From: Oceanimonas sp052119705
GTDB taxonomy: Bacteria; Pseudomonadota; Gammaproteobacteria; Enterobacterales; Aeromonadaceae
Reading direction: 5' to 3'
Assembly (NCBI RefSeq): GCF_052119705.1
Contig: NZ_JBGQOP010000008.1
Coordinates: forward strand, 1-64,000
DNA length: 64,000 bases
Part shown: in pieces, positions 43,643 through 52,792 of the stretch
Position numbering within the stretch: the stretch's first letter is position 1
How the letters are laid out: each line of letters starts with the position of its first letter
The notes under the pieces: model-generated
Seen by the model: the letters and a program-made list of their open reading frames with translations, nothing else
Told to the model about the DNA's origin: nothing
Database searches by the model: none
Position numbers and translations under genes: made by a program

Positions 43643-43676
43643 CAAACACAACGAGATCCTGATGTTCATCAGAAAG
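43643..43676. repeat. Short dyad repeat (CGAGATCCTGAT..TCATCAG)
   Basis: CGAGATCCTGATGTTCATCA resembles the hairpin at 47926-47949 between bioB and bioF, so it is a small dispersed dyad element. Here the right arm is decayed. Confidence 0.45.
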
Positions 43677-43730
43677 ACTTAAATACTTGCTGCAAGCTGG
43701 AAACCCTAAGTTAAAGATAAACACCAATAA

Positions 43731-43754
43731 AAACACCGCCTTGAGGCGGTGTTT
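43731..43754. terminator. Hairpin terminator between convergent genes
   Basis: AAACACCGCCT and AGGCGGTGTTT form a perfect 11-base stem around TG, followed by GTTTGTTTG. It lies between the secreted protein gene and htpX, and can work in both directions. Confidence 0.8.
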
Positions 43755-43850
43755 GTTTGTGTAACGCAAAGCGTACGGCGTAAAGTGTATTGGCTGGTCA
43801 CTGGGCTACATTTTCTTCCCCATCACCTTTACACCTCACTCTTCACGCTC

Positions 43851-44720
43851 TTACAAATTACGTAAACTCTGAATACGTTTCTCTAATGGCGGGTGGCTCA
43901 TAAACAGCTCACTCTTACCTTGACCGTTAATGCCAAAGGCGGCCAGTGAACCGTCTAATTCCGCTTGTGAGCCTTGGCCTAAACGCTGCAGGGCGGCAAT
44001 CATTTTGTCTTTGCCAACCAAGCGTGCCGAGCCTTCGTCGGCACGGTATTCGCGGTAGCGGCTAAACCACATCACGATAATGGACGCCAACATGCCGAAC
44101 ACCAGTTCCAATACCATCACCACGCCAAAGTAAGCAATGCCGCCTAGGCCACCGCCCTCTTCATTGTCTTTGTTCATGGCGCCGCTGATAAGGTTCGCCA
44201 CAATGCGTGCAAAGAACATCACGAAGGTGTTCACCACCCCTTGTAGCAAGGTCATGGTTACCATGTCGCCGTTGGCGATATGGCTGATTTCGTGGGCCAA
44301 TACGGCTTCGGCTTCATCGCGGGTCATTTGGTACATCAAACCCGAGGACACGGCCACCAGCGAGCTGTTGCGGCTGGCACCCGTGGCAAAGGCGTTCATG
44401 TCCCGTGAGTCGTAAATTCCCACTTCTGGCATGCCAATGCCGGCTTGTTGAGCTTGACGCGTCACTGTACTGAACAACCAGTGCTCCATTTCATTACGCG
44501 GCTGTTCAATGATTTGCACGTTGTAGGCGCGCTTGGCCATCCATTTTGAAATTAGCAGTGAGATAAAAGCACCGCCAAAGCCAAATACGGCACAGAACAC
44601 CAGCAAACCTCCTATGCTGCTGCGATCGATACCCAGCATAGAAAACACTATGTTCAGCACCACACCCAACACCAGCACCACGGCCAGGTTAGTGGCAATA
44701 AACAATAAAATGCGCTTCAT
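43851..44720 (-). CDS. htpX: Protease HtpX
   Basis: A 289-residue M48 family zinc metalloprotease of the inner membrane, involved in quality control of membrane proteins. Two N-terminal helices, EVGIYDSRDMNAFATGASRN, the zinc site HEISHIANGD, two further helices and the third ligand region RYREYRADEGSARLVG are all present, ending with SHPPLEKRI. AAGGAA precedes the ATG. The length equals typical HtpX. Heptamer-type repeat (CACCTCACTCTTCACGC) lies just past its stop. Confidence 0.96.
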   Translation of the reverse strand: MKRILLFIATNLAVVLVLGVVLNIVFSMLGIDRSSIGGLLVFCAVFGFGGAFISLLISKWMAKRAYNVQIIEQPRNEMEHWLFSTVTRQAQQAGIGMPEVGIYDSRDMNAFATGASRNSSLVAVSSGLMYQMTRDEAEAVLAHEISHIANGDMVTMTLLQGVVNTFVMFFARIVANLISGAMNKDNEEGGGLGGIAYFGVVMVLELVFGMLASIIVMWFSRYREYRADEGSARLVGKDKMIAALQRLGQGSQAELDGSLAAFGINGQGKSELFMSHPPLEKRIQSLRNL

Positions 44721-44811
44721 ACGTTTCCTTGATCTAAAAAGTCTACAGACATAATGGGGCTAATTTCGCCAAATTCAAGGTGAGAATTATGACAGATAAG
44801 GCTTATTTTTG

Positions 44812-45495
44812 TTATTTCAATAAGGGGGAAACATCAATAAAGTTATGCACGCTCTCAGTGACCTCACCGCCCAACCAAGGGATCTCGCCTAACAAGGGCG
44901 CATTAATGCGCAGTTTTAGTGCCTCAACGTTGGCTTGCACTTCGTTCATCTGCGGATCTATATGGTTAAGTACCCAACCGGCCACGACCAAGCCGTCGTG
45001 GCGGATGGCCTCGAGCGTGAGCAGCGCATGATTAATACAACCTAAGCGCGCGCCCACCACCAAGATCACCGGCAGATGCTCAACCTTGGCCCAGTCCGAT
45101 AAATACTGACGCTCATTAATGGGTAAGCGCCAACCGCCGGCGCCTTCGACAAAAATCCAATCGACGGCGGTGGCTTTGAGCCGTGCTAAACCGTCGCTTA
45201 CACGACCTAAGCTTATCGACTCATTGGCTTGAGCCGCCGCTATGTGCGGCGCTATGGCAGGCGCAAAAGCATAGGGATTGTGCATGGCGTAAGGCAAAGA
45301 AATGGATGAGCTGGCCTGTAAGGTGAGCGCATCGCTGTTTTTAAGCTCACCATCCAACAACACACAGCCTGAGGCCACCGGCTTATAACCGAGTACCTTG
45401 CGGCCCGACTCGACGGCCGCTTGCATCAAAGCTTGAGTCACTAAGGTTTTGCCCACTTCCGTATCGGTGCCGGTCACAAAAAAGGTCTTAACCAT
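44812..45495 (-). CDS. bioD: Dethiobiotin synthetase BioD
   Basis: A 227-residue ATP-dependent dethiobiotin synthase, which closes the ureido ring on DAPA. The P-loop FFVTGTDTEVGKTLVTQAL, GYKPVASGC, the EGAGGWRLPIN motif and VAGWVLNHI are present. It begins eight bases inside the end of bioC and is the last gene of the bioBFCD group. Confidence 0.95.
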   Translation of the reverse strand: MVKTFFVTGTDTEVGKTLVTQALMQAAVESGRKVLGYKPVASGCVLLDGELKNSDALTLQASSSISLPYAMHNPYAFAPAIAPHIAAAQANESISLGRVSDGLARLKATAVDWIFVEGAGGWRLPINERQYLSDWAKVEHLPVILVVGARLGCINHALLTLEAIRHDGLVVAGWVLNHIDPQMNEVQANVEALKLRINAPLLGEIPWLGGEVTESVHNFIDVSPLLK

Positions 45496-46282
45496 AAATC
45501 ACTCCATAAGCCAGTTGGTAGTTGGCCACGCTTTGGCCTTGGGTATTAATAGGATAGGTAAGATTAAGCCGCTGCCAACTGTGCTTGCCCATGAGCCCGG
45601 CGCGGCGCTCGGTATTCACCCGATTCGCCCCTATGCCTTTTAGCGACAGCAATAATGATCTTAGATCGCCAAAGGCTAACTGCTCGCTTGCATAGTCACA
45701 ATGCCAGCGCTTGCCGGTGGCCGCTAAATCTTGCTCTAATTGCGCGGCCGTCATAAAGCGATTGATAGGACTAGGCAGGCCTTGAGTATGCCAACAGTGC
45801 GCAAGCTCGGCCAAGCTGCCCTCAATTAAGGTGGCAAACACCAGCACGCCGCCGGGTTTGAGTCGCTGACTCCAGCCCGCCAGCCAAGCTGCAGGATTGC
45901 TGCTCCATTGCAGGCACAGATTGGCAAAAATAAAGTCCAGACTCTGCTCGGCCAAGGGCTGGGTGTCCATGTCGGCACACAGCGCTGTAATATCGGCTTT
46001 GAGACGCGCCTGCTGTAGCATGGCCGGTGATAAGTCTAGCGCCAGCAAGTGCTCGGTTTTCGCTTTAAGGGCGGGCACAAACCAGCCGCTGCCACAGCCA
46101 AGATCCAATCCTACCGAAACACCATAAGGCTGAGCGGCGGTTAATCGCGCCAGCAGCGCCATGCCGCTGCGCCTTTGCAGTTCGTTATGCAGCTCGTAAC
46201 TGTGGGCGGCGCGGCCAAAGGCGCTGGCCACTTGTTGCTTGTTTATGATTGAGTCACTTTTCAACATCAAATGGGTGGTCAT
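45488..46282 (-). CDS. bioC: Malonyl-ACP O-methyltransferase BioC
   Basis: A 264-residue SAM-dependent methyltransferase that caps malonyl-ACP at the start of pimeloyl synthesis. VASAFGRAAHSYELHNELQR is the classic BioC N-terminus, VGLDLGCGSGWF the SAM-binding loop, and FIFANLCLQWSSNP motif IV. The first residues (MTTHLMLKSD) may be slightly over-extended, since no clear ribosome-binding site is seen. No bioH is in the window. A 397-base gap with a composite repeat separates it from bioF. Confidence 0.94.
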   Translation of the reverse strand: MTTHLMLKSDSIINKQQVASAFGRAAHSYELHNELQRRSGMALLARLTAAQPYGVSVGLDLGCGSGWFVPALKAKTEHLLALDLSPAMLQQARLKADITALCADMDTQPLAEQSLDFIFANLCLQWSSNPAAWLAGWSQRLKPGGVLVFATLIEGSLAELAHCWHTQGLPSPINRFMTAAQLEQDLAATGKRWHCDYASEQLAFGDLRSLLLSLKGIGANRVNTERRAGLMGKHSWQRLNLTYPINTQGQSVANYQLAYGVIYG

Positions 46283-46679
46283 AGTTAATATCGCATAATT
46301 AATGTGGACTCAGTGACAAAGAGATTTACGCCTACGGCAAAATATCAACCCCAACATATGGCACCTTGTAGCCCCGCGCTTTAGCTGCGAGTTCTGCGCA
46401 GCAGGATGGTTTAAACATTCTAAAGGCTCTCTCGCCACGGAATCCACGGACCCCACGGAAAAACCAAGATTAAGATCAAAGACTCAAGATGCTGAGTAAC
46501 GCTTCAACAAGTCACCATTCCCTGATCCCTATTCCCTTTGTGTTGCTGCTCTTCGTCCGTGGTTTCCGTGGATTTTGTGGCAAAAAATGTTTTAAAATCA
46601 TCCTGCAAACGCAGGATCGGCAGCTAAAGCGCCGGCTACAGAAGACTAAGCCGATGTTGTTCTCTTCACCCTTTCCCCT
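46283..46679. repeat. Composite repeat inserted between bioF and bioC
   Basis: TCGCCACGGAATCCACGGAC at about 46431 is mirrored by GTCCGTGGTTTCCGTGG and TTTGTGGCAAAAAA near 46556-46586. The far end has CTTCACCCTTTCCCCTTCAC, the heptamer cap of the family at 4599 and 17228. A related TTTAGCTGCGAGTTCTGCGC hairpin-like fragment precedes it at 46380. The element lies inside a same-strand biotin gene run rather than between convergent genes. No gene is seen. Confidence 0.65.
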
Positions 46680-47852
46680 TCACTCTTCACATACCTTTTC
46701 CAAGGCCGTTAGTAAGGCCGCGATATCCGCTTGGCTGTGGGCGGCGCTTAAGGTGATGCGCAGCCGTGACGAGCCCTTAGGCACGGTCGGTGGACGGATG
46801 GCGCCCACCCAAAAGCCTTGCTCACGCAAGCGCGCGGCTAACTGCAAGGTCATTTGCTCATCGCCCATGGCCCCACCACTCACCAACTCTTTACCTAGTA
46901 ATAAGGGCTGAATGGCGGTGTTTGAGGGCAATAGCTGTAATGGCAGGTTTGCCGCCCCAGCACGAAATTGCTGAATGCGCGCCTGTAATTGCTCACGTTT
47001 GTCATCCGCGCCTTGCACCAAGCGCACCGCCGCCAAGATGGCCGCCACTTGCGGTGGCGGAAGATGGGTGCTGTACACATAACTGCGGGCGTGATTATGC
47101 AAATAATCAATCAGCGCCTGACTGCCACCAATAAAGGCGCCACTCACGCCCAGCGCCTTACCAAAAGTGCCCATGTGAATATGCACTTGAGTGGCCGCCA
47201 CGCCCTGCTCGCTTAAGGTGCCGCGCCCTTGTTTACCCAGCACGCCTAAGCCATGGGCATCATCTATCATCAGCCAGTTACGGGTTTGTGCGGCAAGCGT
47301 ACTTAAGCCTTGCCAGTCGCCTTGGTCGCCGTCCATGCTGAACACGCCTTCAGACACAATCAGCCCCGCTTTATCTTTAAGCCGCGCGGCCAATGCGGCT
47401 AGGTCGTTATGGCCAAAGCGCTGCATCTTGGCCGGACTTAAGGCACCCGCCTCTTGCAGCGAGGCATGATTGAGTCGGTCTTGCCAAATAATGTGCTCTT
47501 TACTGAGCAAGGTTTTGATCAATGCTTGATTGGCAGAAAACCCCGAGCTAAACAGCATAACGGCCTCTAGCCCCAGCCATTCAGCCAACTCAGATTCAAG
47601 CTGGCGATGAATCGCCTGATGGCCCACTACTAAGGGGGACGCCACGGCACCCACGCCAAACTCGCGGGCTGCCGCATCGGCGGCCGTTATCAGCTCTGGT
47701 GCCTGACTTAAGCCTAAATAATCGTTACCGGCAAAGTTGAGAAACGTCTTGCCTTGGCTCACTAACTGGCGCCCGATTACCTTATCGATGGCGGGTAAAC
47801 GCCGCCTAAGGCCCGCCGCTTCGCGCTCGGCAAGACACAAATTAAAGGGCAT
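46680..47852 (-). CDS. bioF: 8-amino-7-oxononanoate synthase BioF
   Basis: A 390-residue PLP-dependent synthase that joins pimeloyl thioester and alanine. NFAGNDYLGLSQAPELI, FSSGFSANQALIKTLL, DRLNHASLQEAG, MIDDAHGLGVLGKQGRG and the PLP-lysine region HMGTFGKALGVSGAFIGG are conserved. The length is normal. Bases after its stop belong to a composite repeat, so bioC and bioD may depend partly on read-through across it. Confidence 0.95.
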   Translation of the reverse strand: MPFNLCLAEREAAGLRRRLPAIDKVIGRQLVSQGKTFLNFAGNDYLGLSQAPELITAADAAAREFGVGAVASPLVVGHQAIHRQLESELAEWLGLEAVMLFSSGFSANQALIKTLLSKEHIIWQDRLNHASLQEAGALSPAKMQRFGHNDLAALAARLKDKAGLIVSEGVFSMDGDQGDWQGLSTLAAQTRNWLMIDDAHGLGVLGKQGRGTLSEQGVAATQVHIHMGTFGKALGVSGAFIGGSQALIDYLHNHARSYVYSTHLPPPQVAAILAAVRLVQGADDKREQLQARIQQFRAGAANLPLQLLPSNTAIQPLLLGKELVSGGAMGDEQMTLQLAARLREQGFWVGAIRPPTVPKGSSRLRITLSAAHSQADIAALLTALEKVCEE

Positions 47853-47929
47853 GTTTGAACCTTATAAATTGATAGCGCCCTGCGCCCAGCACCAAGCGCC
47901 AAGTTAAAGCGTTAAAACACCAACCCGAG

Positions 47930-47949
47930 ATCCTGATAGTCATCAGGAT
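47930..47949. repeat. Perfect inverted repeat between bioB and bioF
   Basis: ATCCTGAT and ATCAGGAT flank AGTC, a perfect eight-base stem in the 162-base gap. The CGAGATCCTGAT side recurs at 43650. It may attenuate transcription from bioB into bioF or simply be a dispersed element. Confidence 0.55.
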
Positions 47950-48014
47950 GGCGGCAAAAACCAAAACCAATCGGTGTTTGTTTTTAGCTGGCCGCCGGGC
48001 GTTTGGCGCTGCGC

Positions 48015-49118
48015 TTAAGCTTCGTAATACAAAACCGGTTCGGCTTGGGCGGCAATTTGTTCATGCAGCTCAATTTCAGTCATTTCATCAGGCTTTTGGC
48101 TCACACCGCTAGGGCGCAGGCCTAAACGCTTGAATAACTGCATGTCGCTGTTTTCATCTGGGTTGGGCGTGGTCAGCAGCTTGCAGCCGTAGAAGATGGA
48201 GTTGGCACCTGCCATAAAACACATGGCTTGCATTTGGTCGTTCATTTTTTCGCGCCCCGCCGACAAGCGCACATGGCTTTGCGGCATTAAGATGCGAGCC
48301 ACGGCGATAGTACGAATAAAATCAAAGTCATCCAGATCAGCTTGGTTTTCCATGGGCGTGCCTTTGACTTTTACTAGCATATTAATGGGCACACTTTCGG
48401 GCTGGCGTGGCAGGTTGGCCAGCGCTTGCAGCAGGCCGGCTCTGTCTTCGGCACTTTCACCTAAGCCCACTATGCCGCCGGAGCAGACTTTCATGCCGGA
48501 GTTACGCACGTTTTCAAGCGTATCTAAGCGATCCGCATAGGTGCGGGTGGTAATAATATCACCGTAAAATTCGGGGCTGGTGTCGAGGTTGTGGTTGTAA
48601 TAATCCAAGCCCGCATCGGCTAAGCGGCCGGCTTGGGAGTTATCCAACATGCCGAGTGTCATGCAGGTTTCCAGACCTAAGGACTTCACCTCTTGCACCA
48701 TTTTGACCAAGTACGGCATATCACGCTCTTTGGGATTGCGCCACGCAGCCCCCATGCAAAAACGGCTGGAGCCATTGGCTTTGGCTTCTTTGGCACGTTC
48801 TAACACGTTTTCCATTTCCATTAACCGCTCAACTTCGAGACCTGTGTTATAGCGGGCACTTTGTGGACAGTATTTGCAGTCTTCTGGGCAAGCACCGGTT
48901 TTAATGGATAACAGTGTGCTGACCTGAACTTCGTTGGCATCAAAATGCGCCCGGTGCACTTGTTGGGCTTCAAATAACAGATCAAACAGCGGGCGATTAA
49001 ATAAGGCGAGTACCTGTTCACGACTCACTTGCTCTCGGCTCACTTGTTTAGGGCTCACTTGTTTAGAGTTAACGTGTTTACGGCTAACTTGTGTAGGGCT
49101 AACAGTGGCTTGGCTCAT
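48015..49118 (-). CDS. bioB: Biotin synthase BioB with repetitive N-terminal extension
   Basis: A 367-residue radical-SAM biotin synthase inserting sulfur into dethiobiotin. The CxxxCxxC cluster motif is CPEDCKYCPQS; FCMGAAWRNPKERDMPY, YYNHNLDTSPEFY and GANSIFYGCKLLTT follow. The core aligns with E. coli BioB from about residue 36. The first 35 residues are a run of five-residue repeats (VSRKH, VNSKQ, VSPKQ, VSREQ, VSREQ) coded by 15-base direct repeats. The true start may be the annotated ATG or lie inside the repeats. It is the first gene of the operon. Confidence 0.95.
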   Translation of the reverse strand: MSQATVSPTQVSRKHVNSKQVSPKQVSREQVSREQVLALFNRPLFDLLFEAQQVHRAHFDANEVQVSTLLSIKTGACPEDCKYCPQSARYNTGLEVERLMEMENVLERAKEAKANGSSRFCMGAAWRNPKERDMPYLVKMVQEVKSLGLETCMTLGMLDNSQAGRLADAGLDYYNHNLDTSPEFYGDIITTRTYADRLDTLENVRNSGMKVCSGGIVGLGESAEDRAGLLQALANLPRQPESVPINMLVKVKGTPMENQADLDDFDFIRTIAVARILMPQSHVRLSAGREKMNDQMQAMCFMAGANSIFYGCKLLTTPNPDENSDMQLFKRLGLRPSGVSQKPDEMTEIELHEQIAAQAEPVLYYEA

Positions 49119-49182
49119 GGTCTACTTCCTTATTAGTTTAGCGATGCTTTTTTTGTTGGCTAGTGTAAGCACCAATGTTAGC

Positions 49183-49215
49183 CTGTCAACCATAAACACT
49201 TGATCATGTTGACGT
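49183..49215. promoter_or_regulatory. BirA-type biotin operator between bioB and bioA
   Basis: CTGTCAACC, 15 bases, TGTTGACGT forms the spaced dyad typical of BirA operators (TTGTxAACC..GGTTxACAA). The right half is weaker. It sits between the divergent bioB and bioA genes, 12 bases from the bioA start, exactly where the E. coli operator lies. It predicts repression of both arms by biotinyl-AMP-bound BirA. Confidence 0.65.
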
Positions 49216-49226
49216 TTGGTTGATTT

Positions 49227-50558
49227 ATGTACACATCTACTTTTAATAATGTAACTGCTGCTGACTCCCTCTCTGACCTCTGCCTCTCCAACCTGAGCAA
49301 TAACGATTTTGACCGCCAGCATATGTGGCACCCTTATACGTCGCTCACCCAGCCCCTGCCCTGCTATGAAGTAGCCAGTGCCGAGGGCGTGCACTTGCAG
49401 CTCAGTGATGGCCGCAGGCTTATCGATGGCATGTCCTCTTGGTGGGCCTGTTTGCACGGCTATAATGTGCCCGAACTCAATGCCGCCGCCACCGCACAAT
49501 TAGCCAAGATGTCCCATGTGATGTTTGGTGGTTTAACTCATGAACCCGCCATTAACTTATGCCGGGCCTTGAGTGAGATTTTACCTAAAGGCTTGGATCG
49601 CTTCTTCTTAGCAGACTCGGGATCGGTGTCGGTGGAAGTGGCGCTAAAGATGGCCATTCAATACTGGCACGGCAAAGGCACGCCCAAGACGTTATTCGCC
49701 GCCCTCAATAAGGGCTATCACGGCGATACCTTTGGCGCCATGAGCGTCTGTGACCCTAAGGGTGGCATGCACAGCTTGTACAAAGGTTTCTTGCCCGAGC
49801 ATGTGTTTATTGACAGCCCCAACAGCCGTTTTGGCGGCGATTGGGATCCCCAAGACTTGGTGCCTTTAGAACAATTATTGCTTGCGCGGCATCAGGAGTT
49901 GGCGGCCTTGGTGCTAGAGCCCATAGTGCAAGGCGCTGGGGGTATGTGTTTTTATCACCCTGAATTTTTAAAGGGCGCACGCAAATTGTGCGACCAATAT
50001 CAGGTGCTGTTGATCGTCGATGAAATTGCCACCGGCTTTGGCCGAACCGGTCAGTTATTCGCCTGTGAATGGGCAGAGATTTCGCCAGACATAATGTGCA
50101 TCGGTAAGGCGCTCACCGGCGGCTATATGACGATGGCGGCCACCATTACCACGCAAAAGGTGGCAAACACCATTTGCAACGGCCCCGCCGGCGTGCTGAT
50201 GCACGGCCCCACTTTTATGGCCAATCCACTGGCCTGTGCCGTGGCGCTGGCTAGCCTTACATTATTGTTAAGCAGCCCTTGGCGGGCGCGCATTCAGGCG
50301 ATTGAAGCGCAGCTGAAACGTGAGCTGGCCAAGGCCGAGGGATTGGCCAAGGTGGCGGACGTACGTGTGTTGGGGGGTATAGGCGTGATTGAGCTTCACC
50401 AGCCACTGGATGTGGCCCGCGTGCAAGCGCAATTGGTCGAGCTTGGCGTGTGGATCCGCCCCTTTGGTAAGTTGCTGTATGTCATGCCGCCCTACATTAT
50501 TAGCCCAGAGCAGCTAAGTACATTAACGAGGGCTATGTTGCTTATCTGTGAGGCGTAA
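49227..50558 (+). CDS. bioA: Adenosylmethionine-8-amino-7-oxononanoate aminotransferase BioA
   Basis: A 443-residue class III PLP aminotransferase making DAPA from KAPA with SAM as donor. HMWHPYTSLTQPLPCYEVAS, DGMSSWWACLHGYN, SHVMFGGLTHEPA, LADSGSVSVEVALKM, GYHGDTFGAMSVCDP, LIVDEIATGFGRTG and GKALTGGYMTMAATI (with the PLP lysine) are all typical. The first 20 residues are an extension relative to E. coli. It is divergent from bioBFCD and convergent with fadJ. Confidence 0.96.
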   Translation: MYTSTFNNVTAADSLSDLCLSNLSNNDFDRQHMWHPYTSLTQPLPCYEVASAEGVHLQLSDGRRLIDGMSSWWACLHGYNVPELNAAATAQLAKMSHVMFGGLTHEPAINLCRALSEILPKGLDRFFLADSGSVSVEVALKMAIQYWHGKGTPKTLFAALNKGYHGDTFGAMSVCDPKGGMHSLYKGFLPEHVFIDSPNSRFGGDWDPQDLVPLEQLLLARHQELAALVLEPIVQGAGGMCFYHPEFLKGARKLCDQYQVLLIVDEIATGFGRTGQLFACEWAEISPDIMCIGKALTGGYMTMAATITTQKVANTICNGPAGVLMHGPTFMANPLACAVALASLTLLLSSPWRARIQAIEAQLKRELAKAEGLAKVADVRVLGGIGVIELHQPLDVARVQAQLVELGVWIRPFGKLLYVMPPYIISPEQLSTLTRAMLLICEA

Positions 50559-50602
50559 GGTTAGTTGGATGTGCTCCTTACGCCTTGGCCTTCAACATTG
50601 GT

Positions 50603-52792
50603 TCAGTAATAGCTCTGGCCTTCGGCCGCCATACGCACCAAGGGTGCACAAGGGGCAAAACGCGCGCCGTATTTGCGCACGTATTCTTGCATCTTATCCA
50701 CCACGACCTGAATGCCCAGCTGGTGCATATAAAAGAAGGGGCCGCCAGTAAAAGGCGGATAACCTATGCCAAAGATGGCCCCAATGTCACCGTCGCGCGC
50801 CGAGGCGATCACGCCTTCATCTAGCGCCAGCGCGGCCTCGTTTAACATCAGTAAAACACAGCGCTCTGCCAGCTCTTGGGCGGGCAATTGGCTCAAGGGC
50901 TTGATCTGCAGCAATTTATAGACGCTTTCATCGACTAGTTTGGATTTTTTCGGCCGTTTCTTCGCCTCGTAACGATAAAAGCCCCGGCCATTTTTCTTAC
51001 CCTTACGATTATCTTCCAGCAGCTTGTTAAAGGCCTCGGGTGCGATAAAACGCTCTCCCAGCTCAGTCGCTAAAATAGGCGAAATTTTAGTAGCAATATC
51101 TATGCCCACTTCGTCCAGCAACGTCATGGGGCCCACCGGAAAACCATATGCCACTAGCGCACGGTCGATGGCATCTATGGGCTCACCGCCCAGCAACAGC
51201 CGAGCCGCCTCATTTAAATAAGGTGCCAATATCCGATTCACGTAAAAACCGGCCTTGTCTTGCACCACGATCGGCGTCTTACCTTGGGCTCTGGCCAACT
51301 TCAACGCCGTGGCTACCGCGGTGGCGCAGGTGCCTGCATGAGGGATAACCTCGACTAAGGGCATTTTATCCACTGGGCTAAAGTAATGCAGGCCCAATAT
51401 TTGCTCGGGTCTGGCAGCGTTTGCGGCAATCTGATGAATGGGCAAAGAGGAGGTGTTAGTGGCAAACACTGTACTGGGCGCACAGTGCGCTTCTACTTCT
51501 GCCACCATGTTCCGCTTCACCTCTAGGTCTTCAAAGACAGCTTCGACCACCATCTCAACACGTTCAAAACCGCTGTAATTCAGGGTGCCGGTGATATGGC
51601 CCAGCTGCTTGTGCATCTCGGGCTCGCGCAGGTGCCCTTTTCGCACCTTCGCCATTAATAAGCCATGCGCACTCTTCATGGCCTGATTAATACCCTGATG
51701 TGAAATGTCTTTAATGCGCACCGGTAAACCGGCGTGAGTGGCGCTAACATAGCCGATACCGCCGCCCATTAAGCCACCACCCAGCACGCCTATATGGCTG
51801 AGCGACTTGGGCTTAGCGCCCTGCCATTGGGTTTCTTTTTTCTGCTCGGTGGTGGCAAAAAATAAGTGACGCAAGGCCGCCGACTCGCAGCTCATCACTA
51901 ACTCACCAAAGGCCTGCGCTTCGGCAGCCAAACCGGCTTGCATCCCCTGCTCTAGACCCACCTTAACCACCTGCAGCAGTTTAAACGGCGCCGGATAGTG
52001 ATCTCCGGTTTTGGCTTTCACCCGGCGCTCGGCCTGCTCAAACACCAACTTGCGCCCGATGGGATTACCTTGCAGCACCCATTGGCTGAGCGATGAAGTC
52101 TGTTTGCTGTTGCGCGCCAAATTAGCTTTGCCTACCCTGTCTTTGGCAAGCGCAATCGCGGTGTCGAGTAAGATGCTCTCCGCGACCATGTCATCCACTA
52201 AGCCGCATTTAAGGGCTTGTTTGGCTCGCAGCTGCTTGCCGGTGAGCATCATATCCAGTGCCGTGGTTAAGCCCACCAATGCTGGTAAACGCTGCGTGCC
52301 GCCTGAGCCGGGTATTAGGCCTAACTGCACTTCCGGCAAACCGAGGCGCGTGTGAGGGACGTCACTGCACACTCGGCCATGACAGGCCAGCGCCAACTCT
52401 AAACCACCGCCTAGGCAAGGGCCATGAATCGCAGCGATAAGGGGAATATTTAGTGCCGCCAGTTGGTTAAATATGCCCTGCCCCGCTACTGATAAATCCC
52501 TTGCTTGCTCTGCGCTGCGGCAAGCGGCCAGCATGTTAACGTCGGCCCCAGCAATAAAGGAGTCTGGCTTGCCCGAGCGCAGCACCAAACCTTTAATGTG
52601 CGGATTGGCCGTTACCTCAGCCAACAAGGTATTCATTTCCACCACGAAATTTTCGCGCAGCGTGTTCATTCGCTCGCCGGGCACGTCTATGGTGATAATG
52701 CCAATCTCGTCTTGCAGCTGCAGGCTAAAAACAGACGCGGCTGTGTGCGGTGTTTCGCAGGTGACCTGAGGGTCGATAATTTGCTCTGTCAT
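50603..52792 (-). CDS. fadJ: Fatty acid oxidation complex alpha subunit FadJ
   Basis: A 729-residue multifunctional enzyme with an N-terminal enoyl-CoA hydratase (AGADVNMLAA, HGPCLGGGLELALACHGRV, GLPEVQLGLIPGSGGTQRLP) and a C-terminal 3-hydroxyacyl-CoA dehydrogenase (GVLGGGLMGGGIGYVSA, VVEAVFEDLEVKR, NTSSLPI, GLHYFSPVDKMPLVEVI). Gene order fadI-fadJ and length favour FadJ over FadB. It starts four bases inside the end of fadI, so they are coupled and form the complex. Confidence 0.94.
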   Translation of the reverse strand: MTEQIIDPQVTCETPHTAASVFSLQLQDEIGIITIDVPGERMNTLRENFVVEMNTLLAEVTANPHIKGLVLRSGKPDSFIAGADVNMLAACRSAEQARDLSVAGQGIFNQLAALNIPLIAAIHGPCLGGGLELALACHGRVCSDVPHTRLGLPEVQLGLIPGSGGTQRLPALVGLTTALDMMLTGKQLRAKQALKCGLVDDMVAESILLDTAIALAKDRVGKANLARNSKQTSSLSQWVLQGNPIGRKLVFEQAERRVKAKTGDHYPAPFKLLQVVKVGLEQGMQAGLAAEAQAFGELVMSCESAALRHLFFATTEQKKETQWQGAKPKSLSHIGVLGGGLMGGGIGYVSATHAGLPVRIKDISHQGINQAMKSAHGLLMAKVRKGHLREPEMHKQLGHITGTLNYSGFERVEMVVEAVFEDLEVKRNMVAEVEAHCAPSTVFATNTSSLPIHQIAANAARPEQILGLHYFSPVDKMPLVEVIPHAGTCATAVATALKLARAQGKTPIVVQDKAGFYVNRILAPYLNEAARLLLGGEPIDAIDRALVAYGFPVGPMTLLDEVGIDIATKISPILATELGERFIAPEAFNKLLEDNRKGKKNGRGFYRYEAKKRPKKSKLVDESVYKLLQIKPLSQLPAQELAERCVLLMLNEAALALDEGVIASARDGDIGAIFGIGYPPFTGGPFFYMHQLGIQVVVDKMQEYVRKYGARFAPCAPLVRMAAEGQSYY

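Noticed and set aside
43521..43769. 82-residue frame convergent with the small secreted protein
   Set aside because: It runs through a terminator hairpin and a dispersed dyad repeat, with no ribosome-binding site.
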